Of a stretch of 64,000 bases of DNA, positions 41,321-51,709 are shown in pieces. The stretch covers positions 124,001 to 188,000 of the forward strand of contig NZ_CP151997.1 in the NCBI RefSeq assembly GCF_038595005.1, in the 5' to 3' direction. Below the pieces are notes generated by a model, which saw nothing but the letters and a program-made list of their open reading frames with translations, was not told where the DNA came from and made no database searches. Position 1 is the first letter of the stretch. Each line of letters opens with the position of its first letter. The stretch is from Chryseomicrobium sp. FSL W7-1435. GTDB lineage: Bacteria > Bacillota > Bacilli > Bacillales_A > Planococcaceae. A program made the position numbers and the translations under genes.

Positions 41321-43765
41321 TTACGTCTGTAAAAACGTATCAATTTGTTCCACCGGCTGTGGCCGTGCATAATAATACCCCTGAAAAACATCACAACCAA
41401 GGCCTTTCAACAAGTCTACTTGACGCTCCGTCTCGACTCCCTCAGCCACTATAGGAATTCGTAGATTATGGCCTAATGCTATAATCGCTGCCACAATGGC
41501 TTCCCCATTTTCTTCATCCAAATCTCTTACAAAAGCTTGGTCAATCTTTAAATGATCGATTGGAAAATGGCGCAAATGCTTCAGTGAACTGTATCCAGTC
41601 CCAAAGTCGTCCATCGCAATCAAAACTCCCAATGCCTTCAGCTCTTTTAAAACACGAGTTGCCGCATCTTCTTGCATTGCAATCGATTCCGTGATTTCTA
41701 ACATCAAATAGCGGGGATCAAGCCCTGTCTCTTGTAGGATAGACGCCACTTGATCAACCAAGTCTTTTTGATAAAACTGGCGCAAAGATAGATTAACAGA
41801 GACCGGTACAAACTGACCAAATTGGTCCTGCCAGCGTTTATTCGTTTTACATGCTTCCCGAATCACCCACTCACCGATTGGCACAATCAGTCCATTCTCT
41901 TCAGCAAGCGGAATAAAATCAACAGGTGACACCCTTCCGAGTTGCAAGCTCTCCCAGCGAATCAACGCTTCAAACCCCGTCAACTTTTCATTTACTGCTT
42001 CAAACTGAGGTTGATAATGAAGCGTAAATTCTTGTTGTTCTAGTGCTTTGTGCAATAACGATTCAATTTCTAATGTATTCTTTGTGAGACCGATGATTTG
42101 TGTTGTATAGAACTGATAATTATTGCGTCCCACTCTCTTGGCATGATACATCGCCATATCTGATGAACGCATCAATCCCTTCATGTCTGATGCATCTTTT
42201 GGGAATAAACTGATCCCAATACTAGTTGTCAATACAGCTTCAAAGCCGTCTAGATTTAGGGGTTTTCGCATCTCTTCAATTACTTTCTGAGCGATTTCCG
42301 TGACCTTTTGTTCCGAAGTCTTGCGTAAAATCACCGTGAACTCGTCACCTGCATAACGAAATACAGAACCACTTTCTTCAACACATGCGAGCAGACGATC
42401 TGCCACTTCTCGCAACACACTGTCTCCTGCTTCATGGCCTAATAGATCATTAATAAACTTAAATCGGTCTAAATCCACCAAAAACACAGCAGATACTTCA
42501 TCCTCTGCATGGGGCTCTTGTGTTAATAATACAAGTTCATCTTGAAACAACCGCTGATTGCTTAATGAAGTCAAGACGTCATGATAAGCCATATAATTCG
42601 CCAAGTCTTCGTTTCGTCTACTTTCGGTGATATCTTTACATACACAATGAATGGCCGATAACTCCCCATCGATCATTGCGGGTATTAGCATGACATGCAG
42701 TAAGTGCTGCTTCTCATCTCTACCAATCACCATCGTTTCGTATTGACGGGGTTTCCCATCTAAAACTAACTGGAAGTTTTGATACGATTCATTGCGCCGC
42801 GAGGAATCAATCAAGCGTAAAAATGATTTCCCCACTAGCTCCTCTGCCGGATAGCCAATCATGGTGATGGCTGCTTCATTTACTCGTAGGAATTTCCCTT
42901 CTAAATCAAATGTCAAAACAGGATTAATATTGTAATCAAACAACGCTTTATAACGCTGCTCGTTTTCTTTCAACAGATTTTCCATCCGTACTTTCTCCGT
43001 AATTTCATGCGCAATTCCTATTAGTCCAGTGATTTCATCGTTTACAAATACCGGAATAGCCGTAATATCAACATCCAACGTACGTCCATCTTTAGAACTA
43101 ATAGTTGTTTTGAAACGTGCGGTCTCTCCTTTTAACACTTGATAAAAGTAGTCTTTTAGCCAATCGAGATTGGCCTCTGCAATCAACTGCCTTACATCCA
43201 TACCTAGTGCTTCATCTGCTTCATAATTGAGTGCAACTAGACCAGCCTTATTGAGTCCTGTAATGGTCCCATCTAAGTGAAGCGAAAAAGCGATGTCTGG
43301 ATTATTGCTAAAAAGTGAACCAAATTCTTGCTCTGACTTTTGTAATTGTTGTTGCGTTTGATGGTGCTCCGTAATATTAATAATGGTGACGACCATAATA
43401 ATTTCACCAGAAGCTAACTCGACTGGATGTGGTTCTACTTGAAGAGCGAAACCCGTCATATTTCTTTTTAGAGGGCTTTTTTTCAATTTGATGCTTTTTT
43501 TACGAGTCTCTTCTCGTAATTCATCGAGATCTCGATCAACTGGAATTTCAAATAACTCTTTCCATGTGTAAGTAAGTATTTCCTGTTTAGGCAACTGCAT
43601 TAATTCTACAGCTTTTTGATTTATGTAAATAAATTGGTGTGGATGATTATTTTCATCCATCTGAAACAAACAGATGGGTACAGGGAAGTTTTCAATGATT
43701 CGTGTAAAATCATCAATCGAATAGAGAGAAGCCAATTGTTGATCAAATTCACTGTAAGTTTTCAT
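41321..43765 (-). CDS. PAS-GGDEF-EAL c-di-GMP protein A
   Basis: An 814-residue soluble protein: three PAS domains (about 10-130, 135-265, 270-390), GGDEF (about 400-555) and EAL (570-814). The GGDEF motif is changed to YAGDEF and has no RxxD inhibitory site, so synthesis may be weak. EAL catalytic elements are all present: [44 protein letters not shown]. It probably degrades c-di-GMP under redox or ligand control. It is a paralog of the gene at 47611. The start follows GGAGGTGCC. Confidence 0.9.
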   Translation of the reverse strand: MKTYSEFDQQLASLYSIDDFTRIIENFPVPICLFQMDENNHPHQFIYINQKAVELMQLPKQEILTYTWKELFEIPVDRDLDELREETRKKSIKLKKSPLKRNMTGFALQVEPHPVELASGEIIMVVTIINITEHHQTQQQLQKSEQEFGSLFSNNPDIAFSLHLDGTITGLNKAGLVALNYEADEALGMDVRQLIAEANLDWLKDYFYQVLKGETARFKTTISSKDGRTLDVDITAIPVFVNDEITGLIGIAHEITEKVRMENLLKENEQRYKALFDYNINPVLTFDLEGKFLRVNEAAITMIGYPAEELVGKSFLRLIDSSRRNESYQNFQLVLDGKPRQYETMVIGRDEKQHLLHVMLIPAMIDGELSAIHCVCKDITESRRNEDLANYMAYHDVLTSLSNQRLFQDELVLLTQEPHAEDEVSAVFLVDLDRFKFINDLLGHEAGDSVLREVADRLLACVEESGSVFRYAGDEFTVILRKTSEQKVTEIAQKVIEEMRKPLNLDGFEAVLTTSIGISLFPKDASDMKGLMRSSDMAMYHAKRVGRNNYQFYTTQIIGLTKNTLEIESLLHKALEQQEFTLHYQPQFEAVNEKLTGFEALIRWESLQLGRVSPVDFIPLAEENGLIVPIGEWVIREACKTNKRWQDQFGQFVPVSVNLSLRQFYQKDLVDQVASILQETGLDPRYLMLEITESIAMQEDAATRVLKELKALGVLIAMDDFGTGYSSLKHLRHFPIDHLKIDQAFVRDLDEENGEAIVAAIIALGHNLRIPIVAEGVETERQVDLLKGLGCDVFQGYYYARPQPVEQIDTFLQT

Positions 43766-44017
43766 ATGGCACCTCCGGCCTATTTCCACTTCAAACTATT
43801 TCGTAAAACTAACCGTTATTTTAGCCGTAGTAGTAGTTTCTTATCTTTAAGTATAAAAGAAATCTGTGCAAAATGTATAAAAACATGCAAATTTAGAAAG
43901 AATTTTCTGAATAAAAAAAGATAGTCACAATTCTCTCATATTCCCTCCTAGATGTAAGACCTTTGAAGCGTATCCTTCTACGAAAATCCGTATACTAGAA
44001 CATAAGAGGTGAACCCA

Positions 44018-45748
44018 ATGAAAACACTACAAACATGGGCCTTACAATACCGAAAATTTTTACTACTCCTTATGCTTCTAACGCTACTTTTAGCTTTCAC
44101 AATTATTGGACAGAGCTATGCAATTGTTCAAGTAGTGGATGGGGCATTTATTCAACAAAGCACATTTAAAGATGCATTGCCGTACCTTCTTGCCCTAGTC
44201 GCATTTCTTATTGTTCGTGCCTTGATCAATTATCTAAATGCTCGTATAGGCCTTAGTCTGTCATTTCGTGTTCGTGAATCGATGCGTGCTGAACTCATCA
44301 CGAAATGGGGCCGTCAGCCACTTCAACAAAGTGGGATTTCCCAATCGGGGGATCGGCTAACGACGCTTATCGATTATGTAGACCAATTAGATCCTTACTA
44401 TCGTGAATACGTCCCACAAGTCATTAAAACAACCTTAGTACCAGTAGCTATCTTGATCAGTGTTTTTTGGGTGAACCCGAATAGCGGCTGGATCATGTTG
44501 ATCACGGCCCCTTTCATTCCACTTTCCTATATTCTTGTCGGGCTGAAGACCCAACAAAAGTCTGAACGTCAGTTAGCCGAACTCTCTTTGTTCTCCGGAA
44601 AGTTTCTTGATATTTTGCAGGGGCTGCAGACCTTAAAGCTCTTTGGACGCGGGAAAGAACAAGCAGATGTTTTAAAAGAGAGCAATGCAGGATTCCAACG
44701 TACTACGCTATCTATTTTAAAAATCGCTTTTGCTTCTACTTTTTTTATCGAATTGATCATCACCCTAGGTATCGGATTACTGGCACTTGAAATAGGATTT
44801 CAGATGCTAGTTTTTGAAACTCTGGCATTTGCCCCCGCTTTTTTCGTTTTAGCAATTGCGCCAGAATACTATAACTCTTTAAAAGAACTTGGGGCTGCGT
44901 TCCACACCGGTAGAGGAAGTCTTGCAGCATCTGAAAAGCTGCAAAAAGAACTAGAGAAACAGGAATACCCCGTAAAATGGGGCACTACACCTGTGCCCGT
45001 ACCTATTCGTTTAGAAATGAACAATGTGACATTTTCTTATGGGGATTCCTTTACTTTAACCGTCGACCATTTTCAAGCCTTGCCAAATGAACGCCTTGTG
45101 ATTATTGGTCCTTCCGGTCAAGGGAAGACAACTTTACTTCATGTAGTATCTGGCTTGTATGAACCCCAGCAGGGCGTCATCACTATCAATGACAAAGAAC
45201 GGCAGACGATCGACGAAAGCAGTTGGTGGGGACATACCGCTTATATCTCACAACATCCTTATCTGTTTGCGGGCACTATCCGTGAAAATATAGAGATGGG
45301 CACTCCTGCTACAGACACTGAATTGTCCGAAGCAGTCACTTCAGCTGGACTAAATGAGTTAATCGCCACTCTCCCAAATGGGTGGCAGACAATCGTTGGT
45401 GAAGGCGGTCAAGGTCTGTCAGGCGGGGAAAAACAACGAATTGCGCTAGCTAGGTCCTTCTTGAAAAAACCGAAGCTCATCTTTTACGATGAACCGACGA
45501 TCGGATTAGATGTAAAGACAGAGCGTATTCTATCAGAGTCTATGGATCGATTGGCAAAGCAAGCTACCGTCATTACCGTCGCTCACCGTCTTCCTACGAT
45601 TCGCAAAGCGGATAAAATTGCCGTCATTCTTGAGGGAGCTTTAGTGGCTTTAGGCACACCTGAGCAAGTTCTCGAGAAAAGCAGCTACTACGCAGCACTT
45701 GTGCAAGGAGGTCAGCCGAATGAAGATGCTACTTCAACTCATACTTGA
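44018..45748 (+). CDS. cydD: Thiol-reductant ABC exporter subunit CydD
   Basis: A 576-residue ABC exporter half with six helices (residues 1-310) and an NBD: Walker A GPSGQGKTT, signature LSGGEKQRIALARSF, Walker B LIFYDEPTIGLD, H-loop AHRLPT. With CydC it exports cysteine/glutathione-type thiols needed to assemble cytochrome bd oxidase. The ATG at 44018 follows AAGAGGTG. The gene overlaps cydC by 29 bases. cydAB are not in the window. Confidence 0.92.
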   Translation: MKTLQTWALQYRKFLLLLMLLTLLLAFTIIGQSYAIVQVVDGAFIQQSTFKDALPYLLALVAFLIVRALINYLNARIGLSLSFRVRESMRAELITKWGRQPLQQSGISQSGDRLTTLIDYVDQLDPYYREYVPQVIKTTLVPVAILISVFWVNPNSGWIMLITAPFIPLSYILVGLKTQQKSERQLAELSLFSGKFLDILQGLQTLKLFGRGKEQADVLKESNAGFQRTTLSILKIAFASTFFIELIITLGIGLLALEIGFQMLVFETLAFAPAFFVLAIAPEYYNSLKELGAAFHTGRGSLAASEKLQKELEKQEYPVKWGTTPVPVPIRLEMNNVTFSYGDSFTLTVDHFQALPNERLVIIGPSGQGKTTLLHVVSGLYEPQQGVITINDKERQTIDESSWWGHTAYISQHPYLFAGTIRENIEMGTPATDTELSEAVTSAGLNELIATLPNGWQTIVGEGGQGLSGGEKQRIALARSFLKKPKLIFYDEPTIGLDVKTERILSESMDRLAKQATVITVAHRLPTIRKADKIAVILEGALVALGTPEQVLEKSSYYAALVQGGQPNEDATSTHT

Positions 45749-47405
45749 AGAACGAAAAGATGCGCTTATTGCCATAAGCCTTGGCGCTGTTAGTGGAATT
45801 ACGGCAATTGCATTATTTGCCCAGAGCGGCTATATGATTTCAAAAGCTGCACTTGCGCCACCTTTTTATACAATCTTAATTTTAACGGCATTTTTAAAAC
45901 TCTTTGGGGCTGTTAAATCTACTAGTAAATATTTTGAAAGATTGATCTCTCACCAAGTGACATTTGGAGCACTAAGCCGAATTCGGCAACATTTTTTTGC
46001 ACAGCTTGACCCTCTAGTTCCACAGTTATTTACTCGCTTTAGAAGTGGCGAATTACTAACGCGCTTTGTTGGAGATGTTGAGGTTTTACAAAACTTCTTT
46101 TTGCGTGTCCTTTATCCACCGCTCGTGACAGCTGTCGTATTTATGGCCACGATATTTTTCACGTTATTCTTTTCCATCTGGATGGCACTTGTATTGGTAG
46201 TAGGATTTTTACTGATTGCCGTTGTGGTACCTGCTTTGTTTGCAGGGCGTTTGCGCCAAAATAACGTACTTGAAAAGCGGGCGGCTGTTGCGACCGATGC
46301 GGCTGAATACTTGGCAGGGTTTCGAGAGTTAAAACTCCATAATCAACTAGCTGTCAAAAATCAACAGCTCAAAGAGACGCAACAGCTCTATGTAGCGGAA
46401 CAGCTACAAGCGGCTAAGACACAGTTATGGAGTCAGACTGTTAATGCGACAGTGGCCTCTTTTACAGCGCTAGTTATTCTAGCCATTGGAGCCTACTTCG
46501 TTTCAATAGGAGAACTGAATGGATTGTTTCTTGCGATGCTAACATTGGTAGCACTCACCTCATTTGATACAGCAGTTCCTATCGCCGGGTTGCCTGGCCA
46601 TTTGCATGAAAGTCGTCAAGCTATGTCACGCCTGAATGATGTTGTGGCTCCTGAACAACTTGCAGGAAATAATAGTCTAACCCTATCCGCCACGTATGAG
46701 ATAGAGCTTAGCGACTTATCTTACAGCTATCCTGGAATTGATCGCTATTCTGTAAATCAAACATCATTAAACTTTCCCTCTGGTTCTCGTACCGCTATTG
46801 TAGGTGCGAGTGGTTCTGGGAAATCCAGCTTGCTACATTTGATTGCGGGCATGGTACTTCCAAGCGCTGGAGAAGTGCGGGTCAACGGTCAATCAACTCA
46901 TAACGTAATTCCCGAGACGTTATGGCAACAACTTGGGATACAACTTCAAAGTAGCCACTTCTTTTATGGCACTATTCGTGATAATTTACTGATCGCTAAG
47001 CCAGGAGCTACAGATGAAGAGTTGCAACTCGCATTGCAGAAAGCTCAATTAACTATCAGTTTAGATGCAAACGTATTTGAAAAGGGAGAAAATTTGTCAG
47101 GTGGGGAAAAACAGCGCCTTTCCTTGGCTCGGTTGTTTTTAAAACAAGTTCCTATCTATTTGTTAGATGAACCTTTTACAAGCTTGGATTATGAGACAGA
47201 AGAGCGTTTGGCAGAGGCCTTGTGGCAACACACAAAAGATTCAACCGTTATTTTGATTAGTCATAAGCTCTCTGACTTGGAGCGTATGGATTCGATTGTG
47301 GTAATGGATCATGGCCGGGTAGTTGAAAAAGGAACTTATCAGGAACTGCTAGCTAAGCGTGGTGTCTTTCATGAAATGAAGACTATTGAAGATTCTATAG
47401 TTTAA
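45720..47405 (+). CDS. cydC: Thiol-reductant ABC exporter subunit CydC
   Basis: A 561-residue partner of CydD with an N-terminal six-helix domain and an NBD: Walker A GASGSGKSS, signature LSGGEKQRLSLARLF, Walker B IYLLDEPFTSLD, H-loop SHKLSD. AAGGAGG inside cydD is placed for the ATG at 45720, so the two are translationally coupled. A perfect 16-bp terminator hairpin follows. Confidence 0.92.
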   Translation: MKMLLQLILEERKDALIAISLGAVSGITAIALFAQSGYMISKAALAPPFYTILILTAFLKLFGAVKSTSKYFERLISHQVTFGALSRIRQHFFAQLDPLVPQLFTRFRSGELLTRFVGDVEVLQNFFLRVLYPPLVTAVVFMATIFFTLFFSIWMALVLVVGFLLIAVVVPALFAGRLRQNNVLEKRAAVATDAAEYLAGFRELKLHNQLAVKNQQLKETQQLYVAEQLQAAKTQLWSQTVNATVASFTALVILAIGAYFVSIGELNGLFLAMLTLVALTSFDTAVPIAGLPGHLHESRQAMSRLNDVVAPEQLAGNNSLTLSATYEIELSDLSYSYPGIDRYSVNQTSLNFPSGSRTAIVGASGSGKSSLLHLIAGMVLPSAGEVRVNGQSTHNVIPETLWQQLGIQLQSSHFFYGTIRDNLLIAKPGATDEELQLALQKAQLTISLDANVFEKGENLSGGEKQRLSLARLFLKQVPIYLLDEPFTSLDYETEERLAEALWQHTKDSTVILISHKLSDLERMDSIVVMDHGRVVEKGTYQELLAKRGVFHEMKTIEDSIV

Positions 47406-47430
47406 AACCAAACAAGGATGGATAAAAATA

Positions 47431-47469
47431 AAACAGTAGATTCTTTAGGTTCCAAAGAATCTACTGTTT
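47431..47469 (+). terminator. Terminator of cydDC
   Basis: A 16-bp perfect stem (47431-47446 with 47454-47469) with loop AGGTTCC. It is followed by GTTTGTG, so T-rich but not a pure run. Its arm and loop sequence resembles the hairpin at 21377-21416. Confidence 0.8.
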
Positions 47470-47476
47470 GTTTGTG

Positions 47477-47606
47477 TATGCTGAGTTCCGTTCCGGGACT
47501 GCGTTCCGTGGGCGCGTCGTGAGTTTCCTCGTCGCAAGCTCCTGCGGGGTCTCACGTTCCGACTTTTGATCCCACTGGAGTCAGCCCCTCCTCTCCACTC
47601 AGCATA
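47477..47606. repeat. Palindromic interspersed-repeat-like element (130 bp)
   Basis: An element bounded by a 10-bp terminal inverted repeat, TATGCTGAGT (47477-47486) and ACTCAGCATA (47597-47606), with nested arms CGTGAG (47518-47523) and CTCACG (47551-47556). It is more GC-rich than its surroundings and includes GCTCCTGCGGGGTC. It resembles the GC-rich intergenic repeats common in some Bacillales. It lies between a terminator and the end of an EAL gene. No second full copy is in this window. Confidence 0.65.
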
Positions 47607-47610
47607 GCAG

Positions 47611-50082
47611 TCAATAGATATATGTTTTTTTACCGTTCTGTTTACATTTCTTAAATAATTGGTCATCTACATCAGCTGCTGGTAGAGGTCGGCTAAAGTA
47701 ATAGCCTTGGAAGACATCGCAGCCCAGTTGACGCAGCTCTTGTACTTGATCTGGTGTCTCAACGCCTTCTGCTACAACTGTCATATCTAAATGATGACCT
47801 AATGAAATAATTGTAGCAATGATAGCGCGGCCTTCTTTCGTATCTAGTTTATCTGTAAACGCTTTGTCTATTTTTATATGATCAATAGAGAACGTCTGGA
47901 GATATTTTAACGAACTATAGCCAGTTCCAAAGTCATCCATAGCTATTCGTACGCCAAGCTCTTTCAGTTCACGCAAAATATCTGATGCGATATCTTCTTG
48001 CATGGCAATAGTTTCTGTAATTTCAAGCATAAGACAACGTGGTCCTAGTCCTGTTCGTTTCAAGATCGATTTTATCTTCTCCACTAAATCTGACTGATAG
48101 AATTGGCGTAAAGACATGTTCACAGAGATTGGGGTGGCCGGAAACCCTCTTTTTTGCCAAGCCATATTTTGCCTGCAGGCCTCTTCTATCACCCATTCCC
48201 CTATAGGAACAATCATACCCGTTTCTTCTGCAACCGGAATGAAGGCATCAGGTGGGACGACGCCAAGTTCTGGGTTGTTCCATCGAATTAACGCTTCAAT
48301 GCCGTGAATTTTATTGGTTGCTGCATGGTATTGGGGTTGATAATAAAGAACAAACTCCTTGTTTTCAAGCGCTTTGTGCAAAAGTGTTTCCATTCGTAAA
48401 TCACTATGAGCCAGTCCTGCAATATCAGAGGAGTATAATTGAAATGTATTACGACCGTGTTTTTTGGCGTGATACATGGCATGATCAGCCGCTCGAATTA
48501 TTTCCCGCTCGTCTGCTCCATGCCGTGGATAAAAACTGATACCCAGACTCGCGGTGAGTACTGTATGAAAGCCCTCAATTTCATAGGACTTACTTAATTC
48601 TCCTATGACTTCTGCAGCTAGAAGTCTGGTAGCCAACTCTGTAGTGTGCGGTGTAATAATAGCAAATTCATCACCGCCATAGCGGAAGACTTGTCCTCGG
48701 GAACCAATGATTCGTTGAAGTCGTTCGGAGAAGGATGTAATCAATTGATCCCCAGCTTCATGACCAAGGTGATCATTGATGAATTTAAAACGGTCCAGAT
48801 CGACAATCCATAAGCCTAGTTCAGTTGATGTATGCTGCTTCAACAAACTTCTAAGTTCGTCATTAAACAAGCGTTGATTCCCTAAACCCGTCAAATTGTC
48901 ATGATACGCCATATGACGCATCATCTCTTGATGTCTCTTCAACACTGTCACGTCTTTTCCAATACAATGAATATGAAGTAGCTCCCCATTCACAAATGCC
49001 GGAATAAGTGTGATATGCAGATGTGTACGTTCCCCTTCAGTATTAAGTGCCGTTGTTTCATACTGATAAGGCTGTCCATTTAGTACTTGTTGAAAATGAT
49101 GCCAAGTACTTTCGCGCAGTTCCTCTTCAATAAAGGGTAAGAATGACTGTCCTATTAGCGCTTCTTGCTCCACACCAAGAATATCTTCTGTCGCTTTATT
49201 AAACGCTAGGAAGCATCCTTGCAAATCGTATGTAATAACTGGGTCAATATTGTAGTCAAAGAAGGCACGATGGCTTTCTTCACTGTCTCGGAGTTTAGTT
49301 TCCATCTCTAATCGTTCCGAAATATCTTGCGCCATGCCGATGACACCGGTTACTTCTTGATCAACAATAATGGGTACTGCTGTGATTTCCACAGAAAACG
49401 GGCTATTGTGTTTATCTTTAAGTTGAATAAAGAAATTTTGAACATGACCTTTTAGTATTTCTGAGAAAAGGGCTATGGTTTTTTCTAAATCGGCTTCTAT
49501 AATAAGATCTTTAAAATCCCTACCAATCATCTCGTCTCGCGAATAACCAAGTCTTTTCAAGCCTGCATCATTGAGATTTGTGATCAAGCCTTCTTTACTA
49601 ATAGCGTAAATGATGTTGGGGTTGAACTTAAACAAAGATTCAAATTCAGATGAGGTGACGCGCAGTTGTTCTTTTGTTTGAAAATGCTCAGTTGCATCGA
49701 TTATCGTCAAAAGAAAATAAGTTTCCCCAGCCTGTGTTTGAAAGTCACGAAGGCTAATACGCAAAGCATGACCTTTTAGCTGCTTACTCAAAGGAGATCG
49801 TTTATAGGTAAACGGTTCAGAAGCTGTTTGCTCTTCCATCTCTTGGAGATTGATTTGAGCATCAAAGCCAAAAACCTCTGACCACGAATAGGTACGCAGT
49901 TCTTGTTCCGATAATAGGAGTAGGTCTTCTGCACGTTTATTGACGAATAGGAAACGATTTGGTTTTTGTTCATGGGTACTCGACAAAATACAGAGTGGTT
50001 CTGGCATTCTTCGTAACATCACTTGAAAATCCTCAATCCCGAAAAGTGAATCCATCGAAGCAGTTAATTTAGTTTTATCCAT
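47611..50082 (-). CDS. PAS-GGDEF-EAL c-di-GMP protein B
   Basis: An 823-residue paralog of the protein at 41321, with the same order: three PAS domains, GGDEF (about 405-560), EAL (575-815). Here the cyclase motif is a canonical YGGDEF, but no RxxD site precedes it. The EAL elements are complete ([44 protein letters not shown]). Both activities are possible. The start ATG follows a run GGGGGTG. The stop lies four bases from the palindromic repeat, and there is no obvious T-run terminator. Confidence 0.9.
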   Translation of the reverse strand: MDKTKLTASMDSLFGIEDFQVMLRRMPEPLCILSSTHEQKPNRFLFVNKRAEDLLLLSEQELRTYSWSEVFGFDAQINLQEMEEQTASEPFTYKRSPLSKQLKGHALRISLRDFQTQAGETYFLLTIIDATEHFQTKEQLRVTSSEFESLFKFNPNIIYAISKEGLITNLNDAGLKRLGYSRDEMIGRDFKDLIIEADLEKTIALFSEILKGHVQNFFIQLKDKHNSPFSVEITAVPIIVDQEVTGVIGMAQDISERLEMETKLRDSEESHRAFFDYNIDPVITYDLQGCFLAFNKATEDILGVEQEALIGQSFLPFIEEELRESTWHHFQQVLNGQPYQYETTALNTEGERTHLHITLIPAFVNGELLHIHCIGKDVTVLKRHQEMMRHMAYHDNLTGLGNQRLFNDELRSLLKQHTSTELGLWIVDLDRFKFINDHLGHEAGDQLITSFSERLQRIIGSRGQVFRYGGDEFAIITPHTTELATRLLAAEVIGELSKSYEIEGFHTVLTASLGISFYPRHGADEREIIRAADHAMYHAKKHGRNTFQLYSSDIAGLAHSDLRMETLLHKALENKEFVLYYQPQYHAATNKIHGIEALIRWNNPELGVVPPDAFIPVAEETGMIVPIGEWVIEEACRQNMAWQKRGFPATPISVNMSLRQFYQSDLVEKIKSILKRTGLGPRCLMLEITETIAMQEDIASDILRELKELGVRIAMDDFGTGYSSLKYLQTFSIDHIKIDKAFTDKLDTKEGRAIIATIISLGHHLDMTVVAEGVETPDQVQELRQLGCDVFQGYYFSRPLPAADVDDQLFKKCKQNGKKTYIY

Positions 50083-50192
50083 GGAGATGTCACCCCCTTT
50101 TCTAATTAGGTTTTAGAATAGTTTTATAATTATTCTTATTATAGCAAATAGTAAGGAATAGAGAGTAAATCAGCTAAAAAGTTACAACAAAA

Positions 50193-50215
50193 AAGGCCTG
50201 AACATGTCAGACCTT
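50193..50215 (-). terminator. Terminator of the PAS-GGDEF gene
   Basis: AAGGTCTGA pairs with TCAGGCCTT (one G-T pair; 50207-50215 with 50193-50201), followed on the minus strand by TTTTGTTG. Confidence 0.75.
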
Positions 50216-50227
50216 AGTATCTCTCTC

Positions 50228-51526
50228 CTAGCGGACTCCTAGTGGCGAAGCTATATGATAACTAGATTTATTGTCAGCTTTAGTAGAATACATCGCTTGA
50301 TCAGCTAAGCGAATCAGTTCTTTTTGATCTTGTGTATGATCTGGATAGACAGCAATTCCTAAATCGACTTTGAACTCAATCAAGTGTTCGCCTATGCGAC
50401 AAGGCTCTTCAAAGACATTTACAATGCGCTCAGCAATAAAGATGGCCTCACGTTCCTCAGCAAGTTCTGGTAAGACGATTGCAAATTCATCTCCACCTAA
50501 TCGTGCAACTGTGTCTACTTGACGAACAGCTAGCTCCAAACGCCGCGCAATCTTATTGATAACTTCGTCTCCCACCTCATGACCGTACGTATCATTGATT
50601 CTCTTAAAATTACGCCCATCAATAACTATGAGACCCACGCGTTCACCATGTCTCTCTGCATGCTTTAGAGCCATCTTCAGGCGGTCTTCGAAAAGTCTTC
50701 GATTGGGAAGCCCTGATAAGTAATCATGGAACGCCATGCGCGCAAGTTGTTCTCGGTATTCAATTCGTTCTGAAATATCTCTTGCTGATGTCACAATTTG
50801 AGTGACAACGCCATTTTCTAGGATAGGGGTCGCAATGATTTCCATCCAAATATAGTGCCCCTGTTCATGTAGATGCTTTACCTCTACTGTGATAGACTTA
50901 GCTTCCAAAAGTACTTGCTCAAATTTTGCTAAAATCGTTTCACGTTCTTCTTCAATGAGAAATTCGCTAAAGTGTTTACCCATGTATGCGGAAGGAGAAA
51001 AGCCCACAATCACTTCACTTGATGGCGACACATATTCAATAATTCCTTGGGGATTGATCAATTTGATGACATCTAACGAGTTTTCAGCAATCAGTCGATA
51101 ACGTGCTTCATTTTCACGTAACTTTATTTCTAATTGATGTTTTTCGGTAATGTCTTTGACAATGGCAAGGATATAAATACATTCGCCTTCTTCATTAAAG
51201 GCAGGATAGAGAGTCGTGTCTCCTATGAACTTTCGAGTAGGGTTCACGAGCTCGTGAATAAACTTAACTGGCTCTCGTGAAGTGGCTACTTGCCGATATT
51301 GGGCGTCTAATAAATCTGCTTCCTCTGCGTCATTAATAACCTCGTGAAGCGTCCTATTTATGGTAGCATCATCAAATAAAAGCACGTTTTTCACTGCTTG
51401 ATTGATGTAGTGGTAGGAAATCCCGAGCTCTTCTACTTTCATTAGAAACACTAGGTCATCCACATAATCAAACAGACGAATCATTCTTAACCCTTCGGAC
51501 AAATATGTATCGAAGAATGTCTGCAT
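50228..51526 (-). CDS. PAS-PAS-GGDEF diguanylate cyclase
   Basis: A 432-residue soluble protein. PAS domain 1 is about 10-130, PAS 2 about 140-262 (RYRLIAENSLDVIKLI; DISERIEYREQL exit), GGDEF about 265-430. The motif is RLGGDEF and the RxxD inhibitory site (RQVD) is present. The metal-binding strand reads VIDGRNFKRIND: the first Asp is kept, but the second Asp of the usual DLDxF is Arg. It is likely an active cyclase. It lies 145 bases upstream-convergent in the same direction as protein B but with separate terminators. Confidence 0.9.
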   Translation of the reverse strand: MQTFFDTYLSEGLRMIRLFDYVDDLVFLMKVEELGISYHYINQAVKNVLLFDDATINRTLHEVINDAEEADLLDAQYRQVATSREPVKFIHELVNPTRKFIGDTTLYPAFNEEGECIYILAIVKDITEKHQLEIKLRENEARYRLIAENSLDVIKLINPQGIIEYVSPSSEVIVGFSPSAYMGKHFSEFLIEEERETILAKFEQVLLEAKSITVEVKHLHEQGHYIWMEIIATPILENGVVTQIVTSARDISERIEYREQLARMAFHDYLSGLPNRRLFEDRLKMALKHAERHGERVGLIVIDGRNFKRINDTYGHEVGDEVINKIARRLELAVRQVDTVARLGGDEFAIVLPELAEEREAIFIAERIVNVFEEPCRIGEHLIEFKVDLGIAVYPDHTQDQKELIRLADQAMYSTKADNKSSYHIASPLGVR

Positions 51527-51672
51527 CCCCTTTTCCCCTTCTCCAAAAAAACAATAATTGGTTTGATTATATACTATTTACCCGGTAAAAATCGAATATT
51601 ACGCAAATAATGTGAGTAATTTGTGACACGTTATATTACTTTTATGATAGATTTTCTATATTTATGCGCAAC

Positions 51673-51707
51673 AAAGCCCTTCTTCCTTTAGTTTGAAGAA
51701 GGGCTTT
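51673..51707 (-). terminator. Terminator of the protease pair
   Basis: AAAGCCCTTCTTC pairs with GAAGAAGGGCTTT (51695-51707 with 51673-51685). On the minus strand it is followed by GTTGCG, so the T-run is weak, though the stem is strong. Confidence 0.65.
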
Positions 51708-51709
51708 CT

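Noticed and set aside
44569-44763. A 64-residue minus-strand open frame in cydD
   Set aside because: A shadow of the cydD frame with no ribosome-binding site.
47445-47666. A 73-residue minus-strand open frame across the palindromic repeat
   Set aside because: It lies mostly in the GC-rich repeat and a terminator and has no ribosome-binding site; it overlaps the end of the EAL gene in another frame.
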